Assembly: GCA_903958045.1 (NCBI GenBank)
Contig: CAJBRT010000211.1
Location: 1 to 45,363 of the forward strand
DNA from: an uncultured Bacteroidota bacterium
Lineage (GTDB): Bacteria > Bacteroidota > Bacteroidia > Chitinophagales > Chitinophagaceae
Length of the DNA: 45,363 nt
Direction: 5' to 3'
In this document: positions 25,157 to 34,979 of the stretch, piece after piece
Position numbering within the stretch: the first letter of the stretch is position 1
Layout of the letters: the number at the start of each line of letters is the position of its first letter
The notes under the pieces: generated by a model
Database searches by the model: none
Seen by the model: only the letters and a program-made list of their open reading frames with translations
What the model was told of the DNA's origin: nothing
Position numbers and translations under genes: made by a program

Positions 25157-26449
25157 ATGAAGCAGCAGCCTGTTATTGCCGTTATTGGACTTGGATATGT
25201 GGGACTCCCGCTGGCAGCTGCGTTTAGTGCTAATTACCGGGTTATTGGATATGATATCAATGAAGAGCGGATAGCGCAGTTACAAAAGGGCATTGACGCT
25301 ACGCATGAAGTGGCGCCTGAGGTTTTAAAAGGCGCAATAAACTCAACAAGTAGCAGTGCAGGTTTAACCCTTACGCATCAAGCAAACGATTTATCAGAGG
25401 CGACAATTTTTATTGTAACCGTTCCCACACCACTTACGCCAAACAACTTACCTGATTTAAGTTTTTTAACCGCCGCTAGTGAACTTGTAGGAAAGCATAT
25501 TAAGCCCGGAGGCATTGTGGTGTATGAATCTACGGTGTATCCTGGTTGTACCGAGGAGGTTTGTGTGCCGGTGGTGGAGGCGCATAGTGGGCTTGTTTAT
25601 AATACAAATTTTTTTGTGGGTTATTCGCCAGAACGAATAAATCCGGGCGATGCGCTTAGGCCTTTACAATCTATTGTAAAAGTAGTGTCTGGAAGTACGC
25701 CAGAGGTTACCAACCAGCTTGCAAGTTTATACGGTTCCATTATTACGGCGGGTGTTTTTGCTGCCTCTAGTATTAAAGTGGCCGAAGCAGCTAAGGCTAT
25801 TGAAAATGCACAGCGCGACGTAAATATTTCATTTATGAATGAGCTTGCATTACTTTTTGATGCTTTGCAAATTGATACGCAAGAAGTACTTGCGGCGGCG
25901 CGCACCAAATGGAATTTTTTACCGTATAGCCCTGGGCTAGTAGGAGGGCACTGCATTAGTGTAGATCCGCATTACCTTGCATTTAAAGCAAAAGCAGTAG
26001 GGTATGAGCCGCATGTTATTTTATCAGGAAGGGCTGTTAATGAAAAAATGGGAATCTTTGTTGCGCAAAAAATTATTACTGCACTTGCCACAAAATTTAA
26101 TGGAAACATTGCAAACAAAACCGTTTTAATTGCTGGCTTTTCTTTTAAAGAAAACTGCCCCGATACCCGCAATACCAAAGTAATTGATATTTATACAACC
26201 CTTGCTGCTGCTGGGTTGCAGGTAAGTGTGTTTGATCCGGTGGTGGATGCGGATATGGTGCAAAAAGCCTTTGATGTTTCGTTAACGACCAGTGGTCAAT
26301 TAGCAACTCATTACGACGCCATTATTTTAGCAGTCCCTCATGATAAAATACTAGCTTCCATTAATTTTGAATCTTATAAAAATGCAGGTTCCTTTATTTA
26401 CGATGTTAAAGGGGTGCTACCAAAAGAGCTTATTGATGGCCGTTTGTGA
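25157..26449 (+). CDS. tviB: TviB/WbpO-type UDP-N-acetylhexosamine 6-dehydrogenase
   Basis: The 430-residue nucleotide-sugar dehydrogenase starts VIAVIGLGYVGLPLAAAFS (NAD fold). It carries YESTVYPGCTEEVCVP, GYSPERINPGD, KVAEAAKAIENAQRDVNI, the catalytic cysteine C266 in LVGGHCISVDPHYL, and AGFSFKENCPDTRNTK. This exact set is that of TviB/WbpO, which oxidise UDP-GlcNAc or UDP-GalNAc to the uronic acid, rather than Ugd (UDP-glucose). The ATG at 25157 is used. It probably supplies a HexNAcA residue to the polysaccharide locus about 700 bases downstream, although an orphan HicB gene and a separate promoter lie between. Confidence 0.92.
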   Translation: MKQQPVIAVIGLGYVGLPLAAAFSANYRVIGYDINEERIAQLQKGIDATHEVAPEVLKGAINSTSSSAGLTLTHQANDLSEATIFIVTVPTPLTPNNLPDLSFLTAASELVGKHIKPGGIVVYESTVYPGCTEEVCVPVVEAHSGLVYNTNFFVGYSPERINPGDALRPLQSIVKVVSGSTPEVTNQLASLYGSIITAGVFAASSIKVAEAAKAIENAQRDVNISFMNELALLFDALQIDTQEVLAAARTKWNFLPYSPGLVGGHCISVDPHYLAFKAKAVGYEPHVILSGRAVNEKMGIFVAQKIITALATKFNGNIANKTVLIAGFSFKENCPDTRNTKVIDIYTTLAAAGLQVSVFDPVVDADMVQKAFDVSLTTSGQLATHYDAIILAVPHDKILASINFESYKNAGSFIYDVKGVLPKELIDGRL

Positions 26450-26639
26450 TAACCTGGTAAGTGATTTCATAAGCTTGTGGCTTTAGGTTGTTGTGTATCT
26501 CGTATAGTTTTATTGAAGTGTTTATTGATTCTTTTGCTTCTTGTATGGTGTTGCCGCCCCCATATATTCCTTCCATATTGTCTGCGTAGGCCGAGTATAG
26601 GTCTTTTGTTTTTTCTATAATGATTTTAAGTTTTTTCAT
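26430..26639 (-). CDS. Orphan HicB-like antitoxin domain protein
   Basis: This 69-residue protein begins MKKLKIIIEKTKDLYSAYADNMEGIYGGGNTIQEAKESI, the partial RNase-H-like HicB fold, in which the substrate-like groove starts with the YSAYADN strand. No DNA-binding C-terminal domain is present and no HicA gene is visible on either side, so it is a solitary or residual antitoxin. The ATG at 26637-26639 matches the family start; a longer frame to 26711 adds unrelated residues. Its 3' end overlaps the end of the dehydrogenase gene by 20 bases. Confidence 0.68.
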   Translation of the reverse strand: MKKLKIIIEKTKDLYSAYADNMEGIYGGGNTIQEAKESINTSIKLYEIHNNLKPQAYEITYQVITNGHQ

Positions 26640-26824
26640 TGCTAGTGTAATATCGGGGCAATTGGGCTTAGGAAGTCCAGGTAGCCTAAAATCTGCGGGA
26701 AATGCCCTCAAAATGGATGCGTTGGAACGTAAATGCGCATTAATCCCTATTTGTTAAACAAAACACCCCAATAATTTAAACACAAATAGCATTTAATCTT
26801 AATAAGTTTTTCGCCGTTTTTTAC

Positions 26825-26854
26825 TTGACTTTCACTGATTTAGGTATATATTTG
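26825..26854 (+). promoter_or_regulatory. Strong promoter of the polysaccharide locus
   Basis: TTGAC at 26825-26829 and TATATTTG at 26847-26854 form a near-ideal Bacteroidota -33/-7 pair (18 bases between TTGA and TATATTTG). Transcription should start near 26860, leaving an untranslated leader of about 330 bases before the first gene of the locus. Confidence 0.62.
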
Positions 26855-27189
26855 CATCAGTTACGTTAACAAAGCAATTTTACCCCCCCCATTGCTTATT
26901 TACCAACTGTAAATCAAATAGTTAAGAGTGTAAAAATTAACCTATCCCCCCAGTTAATGCTGATACCGAGGATAGGTATTTTATTTTAAGGACTAAACGA
27001 TTTGCAATAAACTTGGTCTAGACTGCGGATTCGAACAAATTGTCGTCTCCCATCTGTGACTGAGGCTGGCGGAGCCCTGCGAGGCTCGCAACAAAAACGT
27101 AAAAAAATTTAGCAAAGCAACATATTCTCTCCCCCCATTTTTTAGAATCTATCTTTTTGATGCTTATGGATCAACATTAAACAACCATA
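26855..27189 (+). other. Long structured leader upstream of the polysaccharide locus
   Basis: No gene is visible in this stretch. It holds three runs of C (8 at 26883-26890, 6 at 26946-26951, 6 at 27131-27136) in otherwise AT-rich DNA. It also has a GC-rich island at about 27060-27092 that can fold in two exclusive ways: GAGCC (27072-27076) with GGCTC (27083-27087), or GGCT with AGCC plus TGCGA (27078-27082) with TCGCA (27086-27090). It may be a regulatory leader or contain a small RNA; I recognise no known riboswitch. The stretch before it, 26640-26824, shows nothing but the upstream region of the HicB-like gene. Confidence 0.4.
26940..26987 (+). terminator. Terminator- or attenuator-like hairpin in the leader
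   Basis: ACCTATCC (26940-26947) pairs perfectly with GGATAGGT (26970-26977) around a 22-base loop and is followed by ATTTTATTTT. The loop is long and the T-run is broken, so it would be a weak terminator. It lies about 80 bases after the predicted start of transcription, where attenuation would be expected. Confidence 0.4.
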
Positions 27190-29109
27190 ATGATTTCACG
27201 TAATAAAAAATTTATGCTTAACAAAATAAATATCGTTCCTCGCTGGATAATATTTATAATTGACCTGGGGGTTACTACTACCGCATTAATGCTTGCATTT
27301 ATTGTGAAACAAAATTTAACGTTGGTAGGTGTTAATTGGGAAAGCCTACTTACCACGGTTGCTATTATGCTTATTGTAAATGCATTTGTATTTACAACCA
27401 TTAAAACCTATACGGGTATTGTGCGCTACACAGGTATGCAAGATGCGCTGCGTATTGCGGTATCAGTGCTGGTATCTAGTGTGGTTCTTTATTTGTTATC
27501 TATTATTAGTAGCCCTATACAAGACGATCTGGTATTAAACAATGTGGTTATTATTGTATACGGTACGTTTAGCTTTTTAGCACTATTAACCTACAGGGTA
27601 GCTGTTAAATTTGGTTTTTCTTATTTACGTTCATATAAAATGAAACGTAAAACAGTGGTTATTTTTGGAGCTGGCGAAGCGGGTGTTGCAACCAAAAGAG
27701 TATTAGAACATGATGGTCAAAATCATATTAGTATTTTAGCCTTTGTAGATGATGACCGTAAAAAAACTAAAAAGGCGCTTGATGGTGTTAAAATACTTTC
27801 CTTTAACGACCTTGCTGCAATCGCGCAAGAAGAACCTATCGACGAACTTATTATTGCTTCATTTACCATTACTGCAAAACGAAAAAATGAACTTGTTGAT
27901 TTTTGTTTAAACCACGACATTAAAGTCTTGGTGGTTCCTGCATATAGCAATTGGACCGAGGGTAGTTTTTCTAGTCGTCAATTAAGGTCAATTAATATTG
28001 AAGAGTTATTAGAGCGTGACCCTATTCATATTAACAACAACCAAATACGCGCTCAAATTAAAGGTAAACGTGTACTTGTTACCGGTGCTGCGGGTTCTAT
28101 AGGTTCCGAAATTGTAAGACAACTTATAAATTATAGTCCCGAGCTTATTGTACTTTGTGATCAGGCCGAAACACCACTACATAGTTTAGAATTAGAGTTA
28201 CAAGAAACAGGTAAAAAAGTAAATTGTGTTTCTTACCTCGCTAATATTACCAACGAGACTAGAATGCGCCAGGTTTTTACTGATTTTAAACCACACTATG
28301 TTTACCATGCAGCTGCTTATAAGCACGTACCAATGATGGAACTGTGCCCTACCGAGGCAGTATGTAACAATGTGATAGGCACCAAACTTATTGCAGATTT
28401 AGCTGCCGAGTATAACGTAGAGCGTTTTGTAATGGTAAGTACCGATAAGGCTGTTAACCCTACCAATGTAATGGGGGCTAGTAAACGCCTTGCCGAAATT
28501 TATGTGCAAGGTTTAAGCAAACAAATTAGCCATACAAAATATATTACAACTCGTTTTGGCAACGTACTAGGTTCTAATGGATCTGTTATTAATAGGTTTA
28601 AGCAACAAATTGAAAAGGGTGGACCAATAACGGTTACCCATCCTAATATTACCCGTTATTTTATGACCATCCCTGAGGCTTGCCAACTGGTATTAGAAGC
28701 GGGTAGTATGGGTAATGGCGGAGAGATATTTGTATTTGATATGGGACAGCCGGTAGCCATTGCCGACCTTGCTAAAAAAATGATTCGTTTATACGGTCTT
28801 ATCCCTAATATTGATATTGATATCGTTTATAGTGGTTTAAGGCCTGGCGAAAAGCTATATGAAGAGCTTTTAAACGATGGCGAAAACACAGGTAACACTT
28901 ACCATGATAAAATAATGATTGCTAAAGTGCGTGACGTAGCATTTGAAGAAGTTAAAGATCATTTTAATGCACTAGTTGTACTCATTAATCAGGCCGAAAG
29001 TGAAATGTACTTGGTAGCAAAAATGAAAGAAATTGTACCGGAGTTTGTGAGCAATAATAGTGTATTTGAGAAGCTTGATATGGGCGGAAAAGTGGTAGGG
29101 ATGGATTAA
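27190..29109 (+). CDS. Membrane-bound nucleotide-sugar 4,6-dehydratase/epimerase (FlaA1/WbpM/CapD-like)
   Basis: The 639-residue protein has a hydrophobic N-terminal region with about four transmembrane helices (residues 15-150). A Rossmann domain follows (VVIFGAGEAGVATKRVLE, about 155-175), then an SDR domain with VLVTGAAGSIGSEIVRQL (about 295-312), HAAAYKHVPMMELCP, VSTDKAVNPTNVMGASKRLAE and PGEKLYEELL. In WbpM-type enzymes the catalytic tyrosine of the SDR YxxxK motif is replaced by methionine, and MGASK here fits. They make UDP-4-keto-6-deoxy-HexNAc for rare amino sugars. It is the first gene of the locus, after a long leader. Confidence 0.9.
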   Translation: MISRNKKFMLNKINIVPRWIIFIIDLGVTTTALMLAFIVKQNLTLVGVNWESLLTTVAIMLIVNAFVFTTIKTYTGIVRYTGMQDALRIAVSVLVSSVVLYLLSIISSPIQDDLVLNNVVIIVYGTFSFLALLTYRVAVKFGFSYLRSYKMKRKTVVIFGAGEAGVATKRVLEHDGQNHISILAFVDDDRKKTKKALDGVKILSFNDLAAIAQEEPIDELIIASFTITAKRKNELVDFCLNHDIKVLVVPAYSNWTEGSFSSRQLRSINIEELLERDPIHINNNQIRAQIKGKRVLVTGAAGSIGSEIVRQLINYSPELIVLCDQAETPLHSLELELQETGKKVNCVSYLANITNETRMRQVFTDFKPHYVYHAAAYKHVPMMELCPTEAVCNNVIGTKLIADLAAEYNVERFVMVSTDKAVNPTNVMGASKRLAEIYVQGLSKQISHTKYITTRFGNVLGSNGSVINRFKQQIEKGGPITVTHPNITRYFMTIPEACQLVLEAGSMGNGGEIFVFDMGQPVAIADLAKKMIRLYGLIPNIDIDIVYSGLRPGEKLYEELLNDGENTGNTYHDKIMIAKVRDVAFEEVKDHFNALVVLINQAESEMYLVAKMKEIVPEFVSNNSVFEKLDMGGKVVGMD

Positions 29110-29129
29110 TTTTAAAATGACATAATATA

Positions 29130-30218
29130 TTGAAAAAGGCAATTATTACAGGGATTACTGGTCAAGATGGTGCATATTTAGCCGATTTTTTACTAAAAAA
29201 AGGTTACGAGGTACATGGCATTAAACGAAGGTCTTCTTTGTTTAATACACAGAGAATTGATCATATCTATGAAGATCCTCATACTCCACACAGGCATCTT
29301 CATTTACATTATGGTGATTTAACTGATAGTACTAACTTAATACGTATCATTCAAGAAGTTCAACCAGACGAAATTTATAACCTGGCTGCAATGAGTCATG
29401 TGCATGTAAGTTTTGAAGAACCAGAATACACTGCAAATGCAGATGGTATTGGAACTCTTAGAATTTTAGAAGCTGTTCGTTTATTAGGATTAACCAAGAA
29501 AACAAAAATATATCAGGCATCTACTTCAGAATTATATGGATTAGTTCAAGCGGTCCCACAATCCGAAACAACACCATTCTATCCACGCTCTCCTTATGCT
29601 GTTGCAAAATTGTATGCATATTGGATTACGGTAAACTATAGAGAGGCATACAATATGTATGCCTGTAATGGAATCTTGTTTAATCATGAATCTCCACAAA
29701 GAGGTGAAACTTTTGTAACAAGAAAAATCACAAGAGCAACAGCAAAAATTGCTTTAGGTATGGACAATTGTTTGTACTTAGGGAATTTAGATGCAAAAAG
29801 AGACTGGGGACATGCAAAGGATTATATAGAAGGAATGTATTTGATTTTGCAACAAGAAAAACCAGAAGACTTTGTTTTAGCAACTGGAATTACAACCACA
29901 ATCCGTGACTTTGTCAAAATGAGTTTTGCCGAATTAGGAATTGAGTTAGGGTTTAGAGGAGAGAATGAAGCTGAGGAGGCATATGTTGTTAAAAATACAG
30001 GTGAATACAAATTGGAAGAAGGAAAAGTAGTTGTTAAAGTAGATCCCCAATATTATAGACCAACTGAAGTTGATTTATTAATTGGAGATCCAACTAAAGC
30101 GATGACTCAATTAGGATGGAAGCCTAAATATGATTTAGCGGCATTAGTTAAAGAAATGGTAGCGAGTGATGTTTCCTTATTTAAAAAAGAGTTGTATATC
30201 AAACAAAGTGGTTTATAA
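29130..30218 (+). CDS. gmd: GDP-mannose 4,6-dehydratase
   Basis: The 362-residue SDR protein has [15 protein letters not shown] (cofactor loop), [41 protein letters not shown] (catalytic YxxxK) and [18 protein letters not shown], all diagnostic of Gmd. It converts GDP-mannose to GDP-4-keto-6-deoxymannose. The start is TTG at 29130, exactly where the conserved [13 protein letters not shown] begins, so no ATG is available. GDP-L-fucose synthase starts 2 bases after the stop. The base composition drops in GC from here on. Confidence 0.97.
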   Translation: MKKAIITGITGQDGAYLADFLLKKGYEVHGIKRRSSLFNTQRIDHIYEDPHTPHRHLHLHYGDLTDSTNLIRIIQEVQPDEIYNLAAMSHVHVSFEEPEYTANADGIGTLRILEAVRLLGLTKKTKIYQASTSELYGLVQAVPQSETTPFYPRSPYAVAKLYAYWITVNYREAYNMYACNGILFNHESPQRGETFVTRKITRATAKIALGMDNCLYLGNLDAKRDWGHAKDYIEGMYLILQQEKPEDFVLATGITTTIRDFVKMSFAELGIELGFRGENEAEEAYVVKNTGEYKLEEGKVVVKVDPQYYRPTEVDLLIGDPTKAMTQLGWKPKYDLAALVKEMVASDVSLFKKELYIKQSGL

Positions 30219-30220
30219 AC

Positions 30221-31147
30221 ATGGAGCAAACTGCTAAAATATATATTGCTGGACATAGAGGAATGGTAGGATCTGGATTAGAGCGAAAACTAAGAAAAGA
30301 AGGATATAACAATATTGTTACAAGAACTTCTGCTGAATTAGATTTAAGAAACCAGCAAGCTGTAAATGATTTTTTTGAAAATGCGAAACCTGCATATGTA
30401 ATACTTGCTGCTGCAAAAGTAGGAGGCATACATGCAAACAATACTTATAGAGCTGAATTTATTTACGATAACTTAATGATTGAGACAAATATTATTCATG
30501 CGGCTTATTTGAATAAGGTTACTAAATTATTATTTTTAGGTTCTTCATGTATATATCCTAAAATGGCGCCACAGCCATTGAAAGAAGAATACTTATTAAG
30601 TGGATACTTAGAGCCAACCAATCAACCATATGCAATTGCAAAAATTGCTGGTATTGAAATGTGTGATAGTTATAGAGCTCAATATGGTTGTAATTTCATT
30701 TCAGCCATGCCCACAAACTTATATGGCACCAATGATAATTATCATCCAGAAAATTCACATGTACTTCCTGCATTAATTAGAAGAATAGTTTTAGCAAAAA
30801 AGAATAATGAACAAAGTGTAACCATATGGGGTACAGGAACACCAAGAAGGGAGTTTTTGCATGTTGATGATTTATCTGATGCTTGTTATTTCTTATTACA
30901 AAATTATAATGAACAAGGCTTAGTGAATATTGGTTGTGGTACAGATTTTTCTATAAAAGAATTAGCAGAGTTGATAGTTGCAGAAGTTGGATATGAAGGT
31001 CAACTTGTGTTTGATACAACTAAGCCAGATGGCACTCCGAGAAAGTTAATGGATACATCCAAAATAAATCACCTAGGGTGGAAGGCTTTTTATAATTTAA
31101 AAGATGGTATACGTAAAACAATTAGGGAAGTTGTTGATCAATTCTAA
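30221..31147 (+). CDS. fcl: GDP-L-fucose synthase
   Basis: The 308-residue SDR protein has [48 protein letters not shown], the [12 protein letters not shown] catalytic pair and [24 protein letters not shown], typical of Fcl/WcaG. It performs 3,5-epimerisation and 4-reduction to GDP-L-fucose. With gmd it gives the locus a full route from GDP-mannose to GDP-L-fucose. A gap of 128 AT-rich bases follows, in which I see no clear promoter or terminator. Confidence 0.96.
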   Translation: MEQTAKIYIAGHRGMVGSGLERKLRKEGYNNIVTRTSAELDLRNQQAVNDFFENAKPAYVILAAAKVGGIHANNTYRAEFIYDNLMIETNIIHAAYLNKVTKLLFLGSSCIYPKMAPQPLKEEYLLSGYLEPTNQPYAIAKIAGIEMCDSYRAQYGCNFISAMPTNLYGTNDNYHPENSHVLPALIRRIVLAKKNNEQSVTIWGTGTPRREFLHVDDLSDACYFLLQNYNEQGLVNIGCGTDFSIKELAELIVAEVGYEGQLVFDTTKPDGTPRKLMDTSKINHLGWKAFYNLKDGIRKTIREVVDQF

Positions 31148-31275
31148 GGACTATATAAATTTCACAATAGGTAATACGATAATAAAGAAGCTTTTTAAAA
31201 AATCCCTGCATTTACAGTATCTATGATTAAAATCAGTTTTAATTTTTTAAATTTTCAACATTCTTATTTTTTAAT

Positions 31276-33843
31276 ATGAAATTCATTTTTAAATTTTTAT
31301 TTGCCTTTTTGACTATCACGATTTGTTTAAAAGCAAATTCTCAAACCAATACCAAAACTACGGATGAAGCAATGATCCAGATTATTTTGCAAGCAGAACA
31401 ACGTGGAATGAGTCCATCCGAATTGCAGGCATTTGCTAAGTCGAAAGGCTATTCTGATTCACAGATTGCTGCTTTAATGATTAAGGCAAAAGGGATTAGA
31501 GGGGATAAGGCTAATGAAAATGTTTTAGGAAGCAATAGCGGAGACATTGTAGCACCTAGCTCAACGGTTAAAAGTGACAGTTTACCCTTTACAAATGAAG
31601 AGAAAAAAATCTTTGGCTTTGAAGTATTTGCAAATAAAGCAATAAGTTTTACGCCTAATTTGAGCATGGCTACTCCATTAAATTATATTGTTGGCCCAGG
31701 CGATGATTTGGTAGTTCAAATATACGGTATAGCACAAGCGACGATTAATTTAAAAGTTAGTAATGAAGGCAAGGTAGTTATTCCAAATGTTGGACTGTCT
31801 CATGTAGGAGGCTTAAGTATAGAAGCTGTTAAATCACTTTTAACTCAAAAAATAGGGGTACGATATGCCGGGTTGGGGGGTAGTAATCCAAGTAGTTACC
31901 TGCAGGTAACCCTTGCTAATGTGCGCACTATAAAGGTTAATATTGTAGGCGATATTAGGCTGCCTGGCACATATCAGCTCCCTTCTTACACAACTGTGTT
32001 TAACGCGTTATATTCTGCCGGAGGACCAACTTTAAAAGGCAGCTTTAGAACAATACAATTATTTAGAGCAGGAAAATTAGTGACTGAAATAGATTTATAT
32101 GAATTTTTATTGAAAGGAATTTCAAATCAAAATGTTAGATTAGACGATGGTGATGTTTTATTCATTCCTAAATATGTAAATCGTGTTCAAATTCTTGGAG
32201 AAGTAAGGCGAAGTCTTTATTTTGAAATAAAGGCTGATGAAAAAGTTTCAGATTTGATTCAAATGGCTAATGGCTTTAAAGAAACAGCGTTTAAGGAACA
32301 TTTAACAATTCAACGTTTTAACGGGTTAGATAAAAGTATTTTGCAAATCGAATCTGCTAATTTTTCTAAAACTAATTTATATGATGGAGATATTATTTTA
32401 GTCGCCAAGGCTTTGAGTACTTTTCAAAACAGGATTCAAATAACCGGTGCAGTCGTCCGCCCAGGGGACTATGAAGCTGGTAAAGCCGAGAGAATAGCAG
32501 ATGTGTTAAATAAAGCTGGTGGCTTGAAACCTGATGCTTTTTTGGGGCGAGCAATTCTTTATAGGTCAGGGGTAGATTTAAGTCAAAAGTCGATCGATAT
32601 CGACCTTAAAAAGGTTTTGTCTGGAGATCAGTCGCATAACATTCTAGTTCAAAGAGAAGATGTGCTGGTTGTGTCAAGCCATTTTGATATAAAACAAATT
32701 TACTCCGTAACAATTGATGGAGAAGTTAATCAAAAGGGTTCTATTCCTTATTCAGAAGGTATGACAATTGGCGATGTTGTTTTAAAGGCAAAAGGATTGA
32801 AGCAATCAGCTTCAGGCTCTTATATAGAAGTTGTGAGACGCGTTAGAGATAATCCCACTGAATTTGCGAAGGTGTTAAAAGCGGAAATTAATTCTGATTT
32901 AACTATAAGTGAAAAAGAAAAGGCTATTACTTTAGAGCCATTCGATCAAGTATTTGTTCGCCCTTCAATCGGATATAAAGATTACAAATATGTATATGTT
33001 CAGGGAGAGGTAAGTTATACAGGTAAGTTTGTACTAGATAAGTTTGATTTAAAGGTCGGAGCTCTTTTAAATCGCGCTGGAGGTGTATTGCCTTCTGCTA
33101 ACATTAATGGAGCCATTTTAATTAGGCGTTCTTTATTTTTTAAGCCGAAGCGTAATTTAGAAGAATATCTTGTGCAATTGAAAGAATTAAATCAGCAAAA
33201 TCAAGATACAACTAATAGTGGATATTCTGAATCAAATGCTATTTTAGCTGCTCAAATTAAAAAACAGATAAATCAAATTGAGAAACAATCAGCAACTAAT
33301 TTTAAAAACGATAGTACTAACGAAATTGATATTGATGATATCGAGAATATTAAATCTTCAATTCAAAAGTCAGTTTTCAAGAAATTAAAAGATGTCGATA
33401 TTAATGAAAGCGAGTATCAAATTGTTTCTATCAATTTAGATGAGATCATTAAAACGCCAGAAGGAAATTCTGATTTACAATTACGAGAAGGAGATATTTT
33501 GTTTATCCCTACTTACGATGAAACTGTTTCTATTTCAGGAGACGTAGCCTATCCAATTTTAGTTAAATTTAATCAATCTGCATCATTAAAATATTTTGTG
33601 GATCAGGCAGGTGGGTTTAACAATACTGCAATTAAAAAAAAATCGTATGTGATAACTGCTAATGGTTCAGTAAAACGAACTAAAAATTTTTTAGGTATTC
33701 TCTTTTATCCAACTGTCTCCGCTGGATCTCACATATTTGTCCCAAAAAATAGCAAGATAAATAATTTTAGTATCGATCGAGTATTGGGGTTAACCTCTAG
33801 TTTAATCACCACATTTTTTATAATTACTAACTTGATTAAATAG
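31276..33843 (+). CDS. Wza-like outer-membrane polysaccharide export protein (OPX, multi-SLBB)
   Basis: The 855-residue protein has a signal peptide ending near ANSQ. An N-terminal helical segment (ELQAFAKSKGYSDSQIAALM) precedes the poly-export domain NYIVGPGDDLVVQIYG. Several SLBB repeats follow (VNIVGDIRLPGTYQLP, VQILGEVRRSLYFEI, IQITGAVVRPGDYEAG, VTIDGEVNQKGSIPY, VYVQGEVSYTGKFVL, VSISGDVAYPILVKF), and a C-terminal membrane helix (LITTFFIITNLI). This long form with many SLBB domains is common in Bacteroidota. It is the outer-membrane or periplasmic conduit for polysaccharide. It lacks a lipobox, unlike E. coli Wza. The chain-length gene starts 8 bases downstream. Confidence 0.93.
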   Translation: MKFIFKFLFAFLTITICLKANSQTNTKTTDEAMIQIILQAEQRGMSPSELQAFAKSKGYSDSQIAALMIKAKGIRGDKANENVLGSNSGDIVAPSSTVKSDSLPFTNEEKKIFGFEVFANKAISFTPNLSMATPLNYIVGPGDDLVVQIYGIAQATINLKVSNEGKVVIPNVGLSHVGGLSIEAVKSLLTQKIGVRYAGLGGSNPSSYLQVTLANVRTIKVNIVGDIRLPGTYQLPSYTTVFNALYSAGGPTLKGSFRTIQLFRAGKLVTEIDLYEFLLKGISNQNVRLDDGDVLFIPKYVNRVQILGEVRRSLYFEIKADEKVSDLIQMANGFKETAFKEHLTIQRFNGLDKSILQIESANFSKTNLYDGDIILVAKALSTFQNRIQITGAVVRPGDYEAGKAERIADVLNKAGGLKPDAFLGRAILYRSGVDLSQKSIDIDLKKVLSGDQSHNILVQREDVLVVSSHFDIKQIYSVTIDGEVNQKGSIPYSEGMTIGDVVLKAKGLKQSASGSYIEVVRRVRDNPTEFAKVLKAEINSDLTISEKEKAITLEPFDQVFVRPSIGYKDYKYVYVQGEVSYTGKFVLDKFDLKVGALLNRAGGVLPSANINGAILIRRSLFFKPKRNLEEYLVQLKELNQQNQDTTNSGYSESNAILAAQIKKQINQIEKQSATNFKNDSTNEIDIDDIENIKSSIQKSVFKKLKDVDINESEYQIVSINLDEIIKTPEGNSDLQLREGDILFIPTYDETVSISGDVAYPILVKFNQSASLKYFVDQAGGFNNTAIKKKSYVITANGSVKRTKNFLGILFYPTVSAGSHIFVPKNSKINNFSIDRVLGLTSSLITTFFIITNLIK

Positions 33844-33851
33844 GATTAGAA

Positions 33852-34979
33852 ATGAATAAAAACAATCAAACTAGTTTAAGGGGGTTGCTTTCTCAAGATG
33901 AAATTTATTTATTAGATTTTATTAAGCTGATTAAAAATACAATTGGTAGTAATATATTATGGATTTTTTTTATTTCAATTATTACTATTGTATTTTCCTT
34001 TTTGGTATACTATTTTACTCCATTAGAATATGAAAGCAAATCCGTCGTTTATATAGAATCTAGGTCAACAACTTCACCTGGGGGAGCCATTAAAGATCTA
34101 TTAATAGGTAGTGTTCCCGAATCAAACAATAATTCAATTTCACCTGAAAATTATAAATCTATTATTAGTTCGCAAGTATTTTTAAATGATCTTGTTGAAA
34201 TTAAATTTTCTAAAGATTATCTTTCAAAAGATTCCATTAATTTGCTGGAATACTTTAATGCAATCACTGAAAAAGACATTTTTGGATCTACCTTATTTTT
34301 AATAAAATCTAAATCTGCCAAAAAAAATGCAGAAATTAAAATATCAAATCAAATTCGAGATGATGGCGCCATTATAAATACAATTAATAGAGATATTGTT
34401 TTTTCTAATCAAATACCACCAATTGTGCAATTTTCTGACGCGCGCTTAAATGCTTTTTCGGAAATTAAAAAGCGAATTCGAATTGAAATAAAAGACAAAA
34501 CATTGTCAGTGTTTGTTAAAATGCCTTCATCTTATTTAAGCGCTATTATTGGAAAACAATTTTTGGAGCGATTGTTAATATATAGTTCATCTATGCAAAT
34601 GCACAAACACAATACTAATATTGAATATTTGGAGAAAAGGCTTTCAGAGGCGGAAACAAAATATAAAAATGCACAACGAAAGTATGCAGGTTATAAAGAT
34701 AATAGTTTAGGAGTAATCTTTGAATCAGCACAAACAAACAATCAGATTTTAAATAATGAAATGACGGTTGCATTTAATCTTTTAAATCAATTTGCAGTTC
34801 AATTGGAGCAAGCTAAAATTGATCAAAAAAAGGAAACTCCATATTTTTCAATTTTGGATCCTATTACAATTCCATCAGAACCACTTGAGCCTAACAAAAG
34901 TAGTTTTATTTTAAGGACATTGGTATTGGCTGTAGTCTTAAATTCTCTTTTTATATTGTTTAAATTATTAAAAAAGTAA
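33852..34979 (+). CDS. Wzz/KpsE-like polysaccharide co-polymerase (PCP)
   Basis: The 375-residue protein has an N-terminal transmembrane helix (ILWIFFISIITIVFSFLVYYF, about 35-55), a periplasmic region with coiled-coil character (EYLEKRLSEAETKYKNAQRKYAGYKD) and a C-terminal helix (FILRTLVLAVVLNSLFILF) preceded by PSEPLEPNKSS, a proline-rich motif typical of PCPs. There is no cytoplasmic tyrosine kinase domain. Such proteins set chain length or bridge the ABC exporter to the OPX conduit. The stop codon overlaps the ATG of the permease gene (one shared base). Confidence 0.88.
   Translation: MNKNNQTSLRGLLSQDEIYLLDFIKLIKNTIGSNILWIFFISIITIVFSFLVYYFTPLEYESKSVVYIESRSTTSPGGAIKDLLIGSVPESNNNSISPENYKSIISSQVFLNDLVEIKFSKDYLSKDSINLLEYFNAITEKDIFGSTLFLIKSKSAKKNAEIKISNQIRDDGAIINTINRDIVFSNQIPPIVQFSDARLNAFSEIKKRIRIEIKDKTLSVFVKMPSSYLSAIIGKQFLERLLIYSSSMQMHKHNTNIEYLEKRLSEAETKYKNAQRKYAGYKDNSLGVIFESAQTNNQILNNEMTVAFNLLNQFAVQLEQAKIDQKKETPYFSILDPITIPSEPLEPNKSSFILRTLVLAVVLNSLFILFKLLKK

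Noticed and set aside
26640..26711. N-terminal extension of the HicB-like protein, or a HicA remnant.
   Set aside because: The added residues match neither HicA nor the HicB start; ATG 26639 begins at the family opening.
27027..27036. GGATTCGAAC, resembling the T-arm of a tRNA (possible att site or tRNA remnant).
   Set aside because: The flanks do not form a T-stem on either strand, and no anticodon or acceptor arm can be folded around it.
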